A model generated the notes under the pieces. It saw only the letters and a program-made list of their open reading frames with translations. It searched no databases and was not told where the DNA came from. Shown in pieces: positions 1 to 7,998 of a stretch of DNA of 40,398 nt; the stretch's first letter is position 1; every line of letters starts with the position of its first letter. The DNA comes from IDS-8 sp035304285 (GTDB lineage Bacteria; Pseudomonadota; Gammaproteobacteria; Steroidobacterales; Woeseiaceae), in NCBI GenBank assembly GCA_035304285.1, contig DATGQI010000098.1, positions 1 to 40,398 on the forward strand, written 5' to 3'. The translations under genes and the position numbers were made by a program.

Positions 1-1165
1 TTCGCTGCATCTTGCCGGGTCGGCTGCGCACATCCTGGCGCAGCTCTTTTCCGAGGAACTCGGGGCGGTGCTGCAGGTGGCGGAATCCGCCATGGATGAT
101 GTTCGGTCCGTCCTGGAGCGTTTCGATCTCGCCTTCACTGAAGCAGGTCGCGTCGAGCCGGACGACCAGCTCACGATTTACAACGACGACGAGGTGATAT
201 TCAGCCGGAGCCGCGCCGACCTGCAGCGCGTTTGGTCGGAGATGAGCTTCAGGCTGCAGTCGCTGCGCGACAACCCGGATACGGCCAGGCAGGAATACAA
301 TCGCATCCTCGACGAGTACGACCCCGGCCTGAACGCGCGGCTCACCTTCGACCTCGATGCGAATGCGAAGCCCGCGGCGCCGCTCGTCGGCGGCAGGAAA
401 CCGCGCGTTGCCATCTTGCGGGAGCAAGGCGTCAACAGCCAGCAGGAAATGGCCGCATCATTCATGATGGCGGGCTTCGACGCGTTCGACGTGCACATGA
501 GCGACATCCTGGAAGGCCACGACGACCTTGCGTCGTACCAGGGCATCGTCGCCTGCGGCGGGTTCTCCTTTGGCGACGTCCTCGGGGCCGGCGGCGGCTG
601 GGCCACGTCGATCCTTTATCACTCCGGCGCGCGCGACCGCTTCTCAGCCTTCTTTTCGCGCGGCGATACCTTTGCGCTCGGCATATGCAACGGCTGCCAG
701 ATGATGGCTCGATTGACCGATCTCATTCCCGGGAGCGCCCACTGGCCGCGCTTCATGCCCAATGCCTCGGAGCAGTTCGAAGCGAGGTTGAGCCTCGTTG
801 AAGTGGGTGACACTCCGTCGATCTTCATGGCCGGCATGGCTGGCTCGCGGTTGCCGATTGCGACGTCGCACGGTGAAGGTCGAGCCGTGTTCGAAAGCGA
901 GGCCGCGCGCGTTTCCGCGGAGCCTCACGTGAGCCTCCGATACGTGGACAACTACGGCAACGTCACCGAAGACTATCCCGCCAACCCGAACGGCTCGCCC
1001 GGCGGCATCTGCGGGCTGACCACCGAGGACGGGCGCGTCTCGATCGTCATGCCGCACCCGGAGCGCGTGGCGCGGACGGCGCAGCTGTCATGGCATCCGG
1101 AGGAATGGGGCTATGAAAGCCCGTGGATGCGCATGTTCCGAAACGCGCGCGCAGCGATCCGCTAG
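1..1165 (+). CDS. purL: phosphoribosylformylglycinamidine synthase, C-terminal part (5' end outside window)
   Basis: PurL uses ATP and glutamine to convert formylglycinamide ribonucleotide to the amidine, the fourth step of purine synthesis, in the cytosol. The reading frame is open from base 2, so the gene begins upstream; about 387 of the roughly 1,290 residues of the large single-chain form are visible. The first residues match the end of the synthetase part (SEELGAVLQV). The class-I glutamine amidotransferase domain follows: nucleophile Cys in LGICNGCQ (codon 686–688) and the His/Glu pair in MPHPERVAR (codons 1055–1063). It ends with TAG at 1163–1165. The next gene faces the other way, and the gap between them is filled with short repeats. 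The identification is secure; only the N-terminal portion is missing because of the window edge. Confidence 0.97.
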   Translation, partial: SLHLAGSAAHILAQLFSEELGAVLQVAESAMDDVRSVLERFDLAFTEAGRVEPDDQLTIYNDDEVIFSRSRADLQRVWSEMSFRLQSLRDNPDTARQEYNRILDEYDPGLNARLTFDLDANAKPAAPLVGGRKPRVAILREQGVNSQQEMAASFMMAGFDAFDVHMSDILEGHDDLASYQGIVACGGFSFGDVLGAGGGWATSILYHSGARDRFSAFFSRGDTFALGICNGCQMMARLTDLIPGSAHWPRFMPNASEQFEARLSLVEVGDTPSIFMAGMAGSRLPIATSHGEGRAVFESEAARVSAEPHVSLRYVDNYGNVTEDYPANPNGSPGGICGLTTEDGRVSIVMPHPERVARTAQLSWHPEEWGYESPWMRMFRNARAAIR

Positions 1166-1198
1166 GAAACCTCTCCAAGGCCCCTGAAGGAGGCCGTC

Positions 1199-1362
1199 CC
1201 GCGGGCGCCACGGGTGGCGCAAAACCTGACGGAAATGTCGCCCGCGGGGCGGCTCCTACAGGTTTACTATCCGGAGCTTGCGCTTTGGCGGGAACGAGCC
1301 GCTGTAGGAGCCCGTCTCACGGGCGACCATGGGTGGCGTAAATCCCGACGCAATGTCGCCCG
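1199..1362. repeat. REP-like palindrome cluster between purL and the DUF4145-like gene
   Basis: This gap holds two copies of the window's short REP-like unit in opposite orientation: GTCGCCCGCGGGG followed by GGCTCCTACA at 1236–1260, and TGTAGGAGCCCG onward at 1303–1329. A second direct repeat is interleaved: GGGTGGCG…CGACG…ATGTCGCCCG around 1211–1243 and again around 1330–1362. Related copies lie at 10940–11009, 23056–23250 and 27854–27878. The 1303–1328 copy is the exact reverse complement of 23155–23180. Such units are common intergenic palindromes in gammaproteobacteria. Here they sit between the ends of two convergent genes. Confidence 0.75.
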
Positions 1363-1379
1363 GGCGTACCCCTTTCTTA

Positions 1380-2072
1380 CTACGCGGTGGGGCGCAGGCC
1401 CCCGTTTCCTTCCTGCACGAAGAAGCGTCGCACCTTGATGGCGCGGCTCAGCTTGCCGCGGCGGACGAAGCACTGGTAGAACATGTCTTTCATGACTTCG
1501 AGCAGTACGCCCGCCTGTGCCCGGTTCAGTAGCGGCAGGTCCTCGTCCATTGCGGTCTCGAAGAGCACGCGCTTGATCGGTGCGAAGCTGTCGTCGTCGA
1601 TCTCGGCAATGTCCTGCGCCATCATGACTTCATCGAAGGCCCGCAACCTTCCACTGCTACCCATTGCCTCGAATGAACTCGCGGCGGCGCGCCGGCACAT
1701 CGACGCGAACGCATTAAAGCTGTTGTTCGAATAGCAGGACAACGCTTCGCGGAACAGGATCTCTGTGTGCTTGGGGAGGTAGGAGAACGGGAAGCGCTCC
1801 TTCGGCCGTTCCAGCTCGAGGAAGTTCCGGTTGAGCTCGATGCTGTCCTGGCTGAAGGTTTTGACACCGAACCGCAGGAAGACCGGTGCCTGGCAGGCGT
1901 CGCACTCGTAGACGAGCCCCACATGCTTCGGCCGGTGATCGAGCACCGTCTGCACGTCCGGTATCGACTGTGGCCTCATGTGTGCGAATACGCCGCAGTA
2001 GGGACATTCGAGGCCGAACGCCTCTCCATTCGAGTGATGTATGGTCTTGTCGCGCTTGACGATTATGCTCAT
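1380..2072 (-). CDS. DUF4145-like protein with N-terminal zinc-binding motif
   Basis: A 230-residue protein of unknown role. Residues about 20–65 carry two Cys pairs (CPYC near 24–27, CDAC near 56–59) that could bind one zinc. The second half (about 95–200) resembles the DUF4145 helical domain: a helix around FREALSCYSNNSFNAFASM followed by CRRAA, then acidic and hydrophobic helices. DUF4145 domains occur alone or fused to restriction and other nuclease proteins, but nothing else of a defence locus is nearby. No signal peptide or membrane segment is visible, so it is probably cytosolic. The start at 2070–2072 follows AGGGCAGCG on the minus strand, and a possible -10 (TATACT, 2149–2144) lies about 70 bases upstream. 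The domain assignment is by eye and moderate; the gene itself is well supported by its length and position. Confidence 0.7.
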   Translation of the reverse strand: MSIIVKRDKTIHHSNGEAFGLECPYCGVFAHMRPQSIPDVQTVLDHRPKHVGLVYECDACQAPVFLRFGVKTFSQDSIELNRNFLELERPKERFPFSYLPKHTEILFREALSCYSNNSFNAFASMCRRAAASSFEAMGSSGRLRAFDEVMMAQDIAEIDDDSFAPIKRVLFETAMDEDLPLLNRAQAGVLLEVMKDMFYQCFVRRGKLSRAIKVRRFFVQEGNGGLRPTA

Positions 2073-2231
2073 CGCTGCCCTTTTTTTTTCGTTGTTCGAG
2101 GCGCGCTGCCGTTGTTGTTTGCCGTATTGAACAGCGCGTTAGCAGTATAACCTCAAGCTTCTTTGCAACATTGTCGGGTTCGACATAATCGTGAATCCGG
2201 CATCCACGCCGATACGGTCGGTGTGGAAAAA

Positions 2232-2327
2232 TCGCCCCGCAGGATTCATGAAGGGTGACGGCAGCGCAGGCGAAGCCACCCTCGCAATCACGACTCCGCT
2301 GATAGCTGGTCGCTTCCTGCGGGGCGA
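2232..2327 (-). terminator. probable Rho-independent terminator of the two-helix membrane protein gene
   Basis: A 13-bp perfect inverted repeat (TCGCCCCGCAGGA at 2232–2244 and its complement at 2315–2327) starts six bases after the stop codon of the 2333–2998 gene. On the minus strand the closing arm is followed directly by TTTTT. The 70-base interval contains a second smaller hairpin (AGGGTGAC at 2252–2259 pairing with GCCACCCT at 2275–2282, one mismatch). The large loop is unusual, but the GC stem plus T tract fits a terminator. Confidence 0.6.
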
Positions 2328-2332
2328 CCTTT

Positions 2333-2998
2333 CTAGCGCATGCCGCTGCGCCAGGCGCCGAGGGCATTTCGCGCCGCGTCGTTGACCGGCCTGGCGATGA
2401 GAGCGTCGCGGCTCAAGAAAACCTCGAAACGCGCACCGTCGGCCATGGGAACGTAGGTGGCCGAACCGTAGTAGGCGTCGATGCCCGGCGCGAAAGCGGG
2501 GAAGCGACGGGCCACGTACCACACGTCCATCAACTGCGGCGGCGTGAGTTCGTGAACGGTGCGGCGTTCGCTGCGCTCCCGTGCAACGTCTGTGAAGCGA
2601 CCGCTCAAGCGTTCAAGCCGGTAGATGGGATCGAGCCCCAGTATGGTCGCGGGTGGTTTCCAGGTGACGAGTCTCGCATCCATCTGCCACTCGTTGCCGC
2701 GGAGCTCGAAGAGACGGTCCGGCTCCCCCTCGATCATGAGGCGCGCCTGGTATTCGTCGGTGCCGGTCCGGAGAAACTCGATTTTGGACACCGAGCGCTC
2801 CGAGGTCAGCCGGTGGTAGCTGTAGTAACTCACGGTCAGCATGATCGCGGCCGTCGCGAGTACCGCGCAGACCGCGAACGTGATGCCGGAACCGCCGGCG
2901 CGCAGCAGTCGTCCGCGCCGCGTGCAACGGAGCGTTCGGCCGAGAAAGAACATCGCGAGCAGGGCGAATATGGCGCTCAGTGCAATCAGGATGCTCAT
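2333..2998 (-). CDS. two-helix inner-membrane protein of unknown function
   Basis: A 221-residue protein I do not recognise with certainty. Two hydrophobic segments are visible, at about residues 2–20 and 36–58, separated by an Arg-rich loop (LRCTRRGRLLRAGG). This predicts a hairpin in the inner membrane with both ends periplasmic or both cytoplasmic. The remaining 160 residues form a soluble domain of alternating charged strands, with YQARLMIEGEPDRLFEL and a conserved-looking tail (YYGSATYVPMADGARFEVFLS). No Cys ligands, nucleotide motif or catalytic signature stands out. Similar proteins are often annotated as hypothetical or, without proof, as efflux-pump components. It lies 33 bases downstream of ettA on the same strand and may be cotranscribed with it. 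A terminator-like hairpin follows the stop codon. Confidence 0.75.
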   Translation of the reverse strand: MSILIALSAIFALLAMFFLGRTLRCTRRGRLLRAGGSGITFAVCAVLATAAIMLTVSYYSYHRLTSERSVSKIEFLRTGTDEYQARLMIEGEPDRLFELRGNEWQMDARLVTWKPPATILGLDPIYRLERLSGRFTDVARERSERRTVHELTPPQLMDVWYVARRFPAFAPGIDAYYGSATYVPMADGARFEVFLSRDALIARPVNDAARNALGAWRSGMR

Positions 2999-3031
2999 TT
3001 CCGCCGCCCTTGATGATCTGGCTGTGGTAAA

Positions 3032-4708
3032 TCAGCCGGTCGCGAGACGTTTATAACGGATGCGGTGCGGACTATTGGCTTCGTTGCCGATGCGGCGCTT
3101 CCGGTCCTCCTCGTATTCAGCGTAGTTGCCGGCAAACCAGGTGACCTCGCTGTTGCCTTCGAACGCCAGGATGTGCGTAGCGATACGGTCGAGGAACCAG
3201 CGGTCATGGGAGATGACTACGGCCGACCCCGGGAATTCCAGCAACGCCTGCTCGAGCGCACGCAGTGTCTCGACATCGAGGTCGTTGGTCGGCTCGTCGA
3301 GCAGCAACAGGTTGCCGCCCGCCTTGAGCATCTTTGCCAGGTGCACGCGATTGCGCTCGCCGCCGGAGAGCAGCCCGATCTTTTTCTGCTGGTCCGTGCC
3401 GCGGAAGTTGAAACGGCCGACGTAGGCGCGAGACGGGGTTTCGTAGCTTCCCACCTGGATGACGTCCTGTGCGTCCGAAATCTCTTCCCAGACCGTCTTT
3501 TCGTCGTCCAGGCTGTCGCGCGACTGGTCGACGCTCGCGAGCTTCACGCTGTCGCCCAGGCGGATCGTGCCGCTGTCGGGCTTCTCGGTGCCGGTGATCA
3601 TGCGGAACAGCGTTGTCTTGCCCGCTCCGTTCGGGCCGATGATGCCGGCGATGCCGCCGGGGGGAAGCGAGAAGCTTAAGTTCTCCATCAGCAGCTTTTC
3701 ACCGAACGCTTTGCGGACGTTATTCACCTCGAGCACGACGTCGCCCAGCCGGGGACCGGGTGGGATGTAGATCTCGTTGGTCTCGTTACGCTTCTGGTAC
3801 GCCTGCGAGGAGATCTCCTCGAACTGCTTGAGTCGAGCCTTCGACTTCGCCTGGCGGCCCTTCGGGTTGGAGCGCACCCACTCGAGCTCGGATTGCATGG
3901 CCTTTTGCCGCGCCTTCTCCGTCTGCTCTTCGGTCGCGAGGCGCTGTTCCTTCTGCTCCAGCCAGGAAGAATAATTGCCTTGCCAGGGAATGCCGTGGCC
4001 CCTGTCGAGTTCGAGAATCCAGCCGGCTACGTTGTCCAGGAAGTAACGGTCATGGGTTACCGCGATGACGGTCCCGGGATACTCCTCGAGGAAGCGCTCG
4101 AGCCACGCCACCGATGCGGCATCGAGGTGGTTCGTCGGCTCGTCGAGCAGCAACATGTCCGGCTTCGATATCAGCAGCCGGCACAGCGCCACGCGCCGCC
4201 GTTCGCCGCCTGAAAGCGTCGCCACCTCGGCATCCCACGGGGGAAGTCTGAGCGCATCGGCAGCCACCTCGAGCATGCGATCCAGTTCCCAGCCTCCCGC
4301 GGCTTCAATGGCGTCCTGCAGCTTGCCCTGCTCGTCGAGCAGCGCCGACATCTCCTCGTCGCCCATCGGTTCGGCGAAACGCATGCTGATATCATTGAAG
4401 CGGTCCAGAAGTTCCTTGGTGGCGGCGACGCCTTCCTCGACGTTCTGGCGGACATTCTTCGTCGCATCAAGCTCGGGTTCCTGCGGCAGGTAGCCGATAT
4501 TGATCCCGGGCTGCGGCCGTGCCTCGCCGTCGAATTCCTTGTCGATACCGGCCATGATTCGCAGTAAAGTGGATTTTCCCGACCCGTTCAGGCCAAGAAC
4601 GCCGATCTTGGCGCCAGGATAGAAACTTAAGGATATGTCCCTCAAGATAAATCGCTTCGGCGGGACCACCTTGGCCACGCGGTTCATAGTGAAGATATAT
4701 TGCGCCAT
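3032..4708 (-). CDS. ettA: energy-dependent translational throttle protein EttA (ABC-F ATPase)
   Basis: EttA binds the ribosomal E site and, depending on ATP/ADP, controls entry into the elongation cycle. At 558 residues it matches the family length (E. coli 555). The N-terminus MAQYIFTMNRVAKVVPP is characteristic of EttA rather than Uup or YheS. Two ABC domains are visible. The first has Walker A GLNGSGKST (about 39–47), signature LSGGERRRVALCRLL and Walker B LLLDEPTNHLD. The second has GPNGAGKTT (about 357–365), LSGGERNRVHLAKML and LLLDEPTNDLD. Between them is the basic P-site tRNA-interaction linker (ELEWVRSNPKGRQAKSKARL). No membrane segment is present, consistent with a soluble ABC-F factor. 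It is divergent from the deacetylase-family gene, with a 94-bp shared upstream region. Confidence 0.97.
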   Translation of the reverse strand: MAQYIFTMNRVAKVVPPKRFILRDISLSFYPGAKIGVLGLNGSGKSTLLRIMAGIDKEFDGEARPQPGINIGYLPQEPELDATKNVRQNVEEGVAATKELLDRFNDISMRFAEPMGDEEMSALLDEQGKLQDAIEAAGGWELDRMLEVAADALRLPPWDAEVATLSGGERRRVALCRLLISKPDMLLLDEPTNHLDAASVAWLERFLEEYPGTVIAVTHDRYFLDNVAGWILELDRGHGIPWQGNYSSWLEQKEQRLATEEQTEKARQKAMQSELEWVRSNPKGRQAKSKARLKQFEEISSQAYQKRNETNEIYIPPGPRLGDVVLEVNNVRKAFGEKLLMENLSFSLPPGGIAGIIGPNGAGKTTLFRMITGTEKPDSGTIRLGDSVKLASVDQSRDSLDDEKTVWEEISDAQDVIQVGSYETPSRAYVGRFNFRGTDQQKKIGLLSGGERNRVHLAKMLKAGGNLLLLDEPTNDLDVETLRALEQALLEFPGSAVVISHDRWFLDRIATHILAFEGNSEVTWFAGNYAEYEEDRKRRIGNEANSPHRIRYKRLATG

Positions 4709-4802
4709 GCCTGATTCTTGAAGAGTCCGGTTAGATTGGGTTACTGACAGAGACGCGCATTATCGCATATCGGTTGTCCGGACCTCCGGAGCATAAGGTG
4801 AG

Positions 4803-5771
4803 ATGAGAGAAAGCAACGACAGCAGGCCCCCGGTGTTCGTTTATCGCGGCAGGGCGATTGCGAACTACGGGTTCGGCAACGACCACCCGTTCGGGCCCGA
4901 CCGGCACGACGCGTTCCACAGCGAGCTGGCGGCCGCGGGCGTCGGAGCGGCTGTGCAATACGCCGAACCGCGCCGTGCCAGTGTCGACGAACTGGCCCTG
5001 TTCCACACCCCCGAGTACATCGACCGTGTGTCGCAGTTGTCACAGGAGGGCAGGGGATTTCTCGATGCCGGTGACACGCCGGCGTTCCCCGGCGTATTCG
5101 ATGCAGCCTCGGACGTCGTCGGCACGACGCTGGCCGCGGTGGATGCGGTGATGCGGGGCGAGACACGGCGTGCATTCGTGCCCATTGCCGGACTGCACCA
5201 CGCAGCAAGAGCGAACGCTGCGGGCTTCTGCGTGTTCAATGACTGCGGCGTAGCCGCCGAATACCTGCGCAAGCAATATGGCGTGGAGCGCGTCGCCTAC
5301 GTCGACATAGATGCGCATCACGGCGATGGCATGTTCTACGGCTTCGAGGACGATCCGGACCTGTTGTTCGCCGACATCCACGAGGATGGCCGTTTCCTGT
5401 ACCCGGGCACGGGCTCTGCGGACGAGACAGGCACGGGACGCGCCCGGGGCACCAAGTTGAATATCCCCATGGCTCCGGGCGCGGGCGACGGGGACTTCCG
5501 GGTCGCATGGGAACGTGTCGCCGACTACATCGACAAGGTATCTCCGGATTTCATGATCTTCCAGTGCGGCGCCGACAGCCTCGCCGGCGATCCCCTGACT
5601 CATCTCGAGTATTCCGAAGAAGCGCACGCCGCCGCCGCAGGGACGCTGTGCGAACTCGCGGACATTCACTGCGAGGGGCGCATCGTCGGGACCGGTGGCG
5701 GCGGCTACGACCGGCGCAACCTGGCCCGGGCATGGACGCGCGTGGTCCAGGCCTTCGCAGCACGGGGCTGA
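4803..5771 (+). CDS. histone deacetylase family (AcuC/AphA-like) zinc hydrolase
   Basis: A 322-residue arginase/deacetylase-fold enzyme. Bacterial members remove acyl groups from small polyamine substrates or from acyl-lysine proteins; the substrate here cannot be read from sequence. The active site appears complete: paired His at 132–133 (GLHHA), zinc ligands Asp170 and His172 in YVDIDAHHGDG, Asp258 in QCGADSLAGDPL, and catalytic Tyr302 in GTGGGGYD. FCVFND and HEDGRFLYPGTG are further family motifs. It is cytosolic, with no signal peptide. The ATG at 4803 is preceded by AAGGTGAG. It runs into glyA 57 bases later on the same strand and may be cotranscribed. In some bacteria AcuC deacetylates acetyl-CoA synthetase, but no acs or acuA gene is seen here. 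Confidence 0.92.
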   Translation: MRESNDSRPPVFVYRGRAIANYGFGNDHPFGPDRHDAFHSELAAAGVGAAVQYAEPRRASVDELALFHTPEYIDRVSQLSQEGRGFLDAGDTPAFPGVFDAASDVVGTTLAAVDAVMRGETRRAFVPIAGLHHAARANAAGFCVFNDCGVAAEYLRKQYGVERVAYVDIDAHHGDGMFYGFEDDPDLLFADIHEDGRFLYPGTGSADETGTGRARGTKLNIPMAPGAGDGDFRVAWERVADYIDKVSPDFMIFQCGADSLAGDPLTHLEYSEEAHAAAAGTLCELADIHCEGRIVGTGGGGYDRRNLARAWTRVVQAFAARG

Positions 5772-5828
5772 GCCCTGCGCTACACTCACCTGCTTCCCTG
5801 AACCGGACAAGAACGGAGACCGTGCCGC

Positions 5829-7082
5829 ATGTATGTTGAGACGCCGACGATGGAGCAGTTCGACAGTGAGCTTTTCAAGGCCATCGTCGATGAGGCCCGG
5901 CGGCAGGAAGAGCACATAGAGCTCATCGCTTCCGAAAACTACGTAAGCCCGAGGGTGCTGGAGGCGCAGGGCTCGGTCCTGACCAACAAGTACGCCGAAG
6001 GATACCCGGGCAAGCGCTACTACGGAGGCTGCGAATTCGTCGACGTGGCGGAGACACTGGCCATTGAGCGCGCGCAGAAGCTGTTCGGCGCGCACTATGC
6101 AAATGTGCAGCCGCATTCGGGCTCACAGGCCAACGCGGCGGCGTGTTTTGCCTTGCTCAATCCGGGCGACACGATCCTGGGCATGAGCCTCTCGCACGGC
6201 GGGCACCTGACCCACGGCGCCAAGGTCAATTTCTCCGGCAGGCTGTTCAACGCGATACAGTATGGCGTGGTCGCCGAAACCGGGCTGCTCGACTATGAAC
6301 AGGTCGAAGCGCTCGCAGCCGAACACCGGCCGCGCATGATCATCGCCGGCTTCTCGGCGTATTCCCGCGTACTCGACTGGCAGCGCTTCCGCGACATCGC
6401 TGACAGCGTCGGCGCCTACCTGATGGTCGATATGGCGCACGTCGCGGGTCTCGTGGCGACCGGACACTATCCGAATCCGCTTCCCTTCGCAGACGTCGTC
6501 ACCACGACGACCCACAAGACGCTGAGGGGGCCGCGGGGCGGTCTGATCCTCGCGCGCGAGAACGACGAGTTGACCAGGAAGTTCAACTCACTGGTGTTCC
6601 CCGGCACGCAGGGCGGACCGCTGATGCACGTGATCGCCGCCAAGGCGGTCGCCCTGCTCGAAGCCATGCAGCCGGATTTCAAAAAGTACCAGGGACAGGT
6701 CGTCGGGAACGCACGCGCCATGGCCGACGCGTTCATGGAACGCGGCTACGAGGTGGTCTCCGGCGGCACCGACAACCACCTGATGTTGCTGAGCCTCATC
6801 GCACAGGACATCACCGGCAAAGATGCCGATGCCGCTCTCGGCAATGCGAACATCACCGTGAACAAGAACGCCGTGCCGAACGACCCGCGCTCGCCATTCG
6901 TTACCAGCGGCCTGCGTCTCGGCACGCCGGCCATCACCACCCGCGGCTTCGGTATCGAGGAGACGCGCAAGGTTACCGGCTGGATCTGCGACATCCTCGA
7001 AGACCTCGAAAACGAAGTGCTGCTGAAGCGCGTGCGCGGACAGGTCCTCGAGCTGTGCGGAAAACACCCGGTGTACGTTTGA
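5829..7082 (+). CDS. glyA: serine hydroxymethyltransferase
   Basis: GlyA is the PLP enzyme that interconverts serine and glycine while loading tetrahydrofolate with a one-carbon unit. It is 417 residues, the same length as the E. coli enzyme. Conserved segments are plain: ELIASENYVSP near the start, LTNKYAEGYPGKRYYGG (about 51–67), and the PLP lysine at Lys230 in TTTHKTLRGPRGG. ATG 5829 follows GGAG at 5814–5817. The gene heads the conserved glyA–nrdR–rib–nusB–thiL–pgpA block. A long palindromic element begins ten bases after its stop, so transcription into nrdR may be attenuated there. Confidence 0.98.
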   Translation: MYVETPTMEQFDSELFKAIVDEARRQEEHIELIASENYVSPRVLEAQGSVLTNKYAEGYPGKRYYGGCEFVDVAETLAIERAQKLFGAHYANVQPHSGSQANAAACFALLNPGDTILGMSLSHGGHLTHGAKVNFSGRLFNAIQYGVVAETGLLDYEQVEALAAEHRPRMIIAGFSAYSRVLDWQRFRDIADSVGAYLMVDMAHVAGLVATGHYPNPLPFADVVTTTTHKTLRGPRGGLILARENDELTRKFNSLVFPGTQGGPLMHVIAAKAVALLEAMQPDFKKYQGQVVGNARAMADAFMERGYEVVSGGTDNHLMLLSLIAQDITGKDADAALGNANITVNKNAVPNDPRSPFVTSGLRLGTPAITTRGFGIEETRKVTGWICDILEDLENEVLLKRVRGQVLELCGKHPVYV

Positions 7083-7091
7083 TGCTCCTCC

Positions 7092-7277
7092 GCATTCTTC
7101 ATGAACGGGGAAAGTTGGTCGCAGGCGGAGCCTCGGCTGGGGGGAGGGCTTGCCAGGAACGCCGTGAACCCATCCATGGGGGCTCTGCGCAAACATCCCT
7201 GTTTGCGACAGTCCTGGCAAGCCCTCCCCCCAGCCGAGGCTCCGCTTCCTGACGTTGGTGGCGTTCATGAATAATGC
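7092..7277. repeat. palindromic element, copy A (glyA–nrdR gap)
   Basis: A nested inverted repeat fills the glyA–nrdR gap. The core arms at 7125–7158 and 7212–7245 are 34 bp long and perfectly complementary. An outer arm pair at 7092–7107 and 7262–7277 matches in 15 of 16 positions (contains TTCATGAACG). The 53-base centre contains smaller stems, including CGCAAACA/TGTTTGCG around TCCC. The whole core reappears in inverted orientation at 25309–25429 between parE and parC. No coding potential or flanking target duplication was evident. It could fold as an RNA stem or a DNA cruciform. Confidence 0.9.
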
Positions 7278-7299
7278 TGCGTAGCGCGAGGCGGATAGC

Positions 7300-7815
7300 A
7301 TGTACTGTCCCTTTTGCAGTCACGAAGAAACCAAGGTGATCGATTCGCGCCTGGCCGCCGATGGGCGGCAGGTGCGCAGGCGGCGCCAGTGCCTCGACTG
7401 CAACGAGCGTTTCACCACGTTCGAGACGGCGGAACTGGTAATGCCGCGCCTGATCAAGAGCGACAACAGCCGGCAGCCGTTCGATGAGAACAAGCTGCGA
7501 AACAGCATGATCCGCGCACTGGAAAAGCGTCCGGTGCCGGCGGACGAATTCGAACAGGCACTTGGCAGGCTGGTGCATCGGCTGCGCACGATGGGCGAGC
7601 GCGAGGTGCCGTCGCGACTCGTTGGCGAACTCGTCATGGAGGAGCTTCGCAGCCTTGACGAGGTGGCGTACGTGCGCTTCGCCTCCGTGTACAGGAGTTT
7701 CCAGGACGTGACGGAGTTCCAGGACGAGATCCAGCGCCTGCAGGAGATATCAAGCACGGCAGCCGGCCGCGAACAGATGTCCCTGCTCCCGGACCTCCTC
7801 GGCAAGAAACGCTGA
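7300..7815 (+). CDS. nrdR: transcriptional repressor NrdR
   Basis: NrdR senses ATP/dATP and represses ribonucleotide reductase genes by binding NrdR boxes. The 171-residue protein has the zinc ribbon Cys3, Cys6, Cys31 and Cys34 (CPFC … CLDC) followed by the conserved FTTFE and an ATP-cone domain from about 49 to 139, starting VIKSDN-like (LIKSDNSRQPFDENKL). Length is slightly above the typical 150–160, with a short C-terminal extension. ATG 7300 follows GAGGCGGATAGC. It sits between glyA and the riboflavin genes, as in many gammaproteobacteria. No nrdA/nrdB target lies in the window. Confidence 0.97.
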   Translation: MYCPFCSHEETKVIDSRLAADGRQVRRRRQCLDCNERFTTFETAELVMPRLIKSDNSRQPFDENKLRNSMIRALEKRPVPADEFEQALGRLVHRLRTMGEREVPSRLVGELVMEELRSLDEVAYVRFASVYRSFQDVTEFQDEIQRLQEISSTAAGREQMSLLPDLLGKKR

Positions 7816-7880
7816 CAAATGGCAGAAACCCTCCATTGTTGCCCTGGTACGGTGAAGCGCGGGTACCACCACCGACACGA

Positions 7881-7965
7881 GGCATTGCCGGCGGGGTGAC
7901 CTTTGGCGGAAATAAAGCGGACCGCAGGGAGCCATTCCGTCAAAGGTCACCCCGCGGGCAATGCC
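7881..7965. repeat. 31-bp inverted repeat between nrdR and ribD
   Basis: Arms at 7881–7911 (starting GGCATTGCC) and 7935–7965 (ending GGCAATGCC) are complementary at 29 of 31 positions, around a 23-base centre. The sequence is unrelated to the large element in the glyA–nrdR gap and to the TGTAGGAGC units. It lies 66 bases after the nrdR stop and 33 bases before the chosen ribD start. No T tract follows it on either strand, so a simple intrinsic terminator is not obvious. The open frame running through it into ribD is best treated as non-coding. Confidence 0.85.
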
Positions 7966-7998
7966 GCAAGCGCTAACGATCCAGTTCCATCGCACACG

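Noticed and set aside
7903..7998. N-terminal extension of RibD
   Set aside because: It reads through the inverted repeat and lacks similarity to RibD; the family start fits ATG 7999 or 8005.
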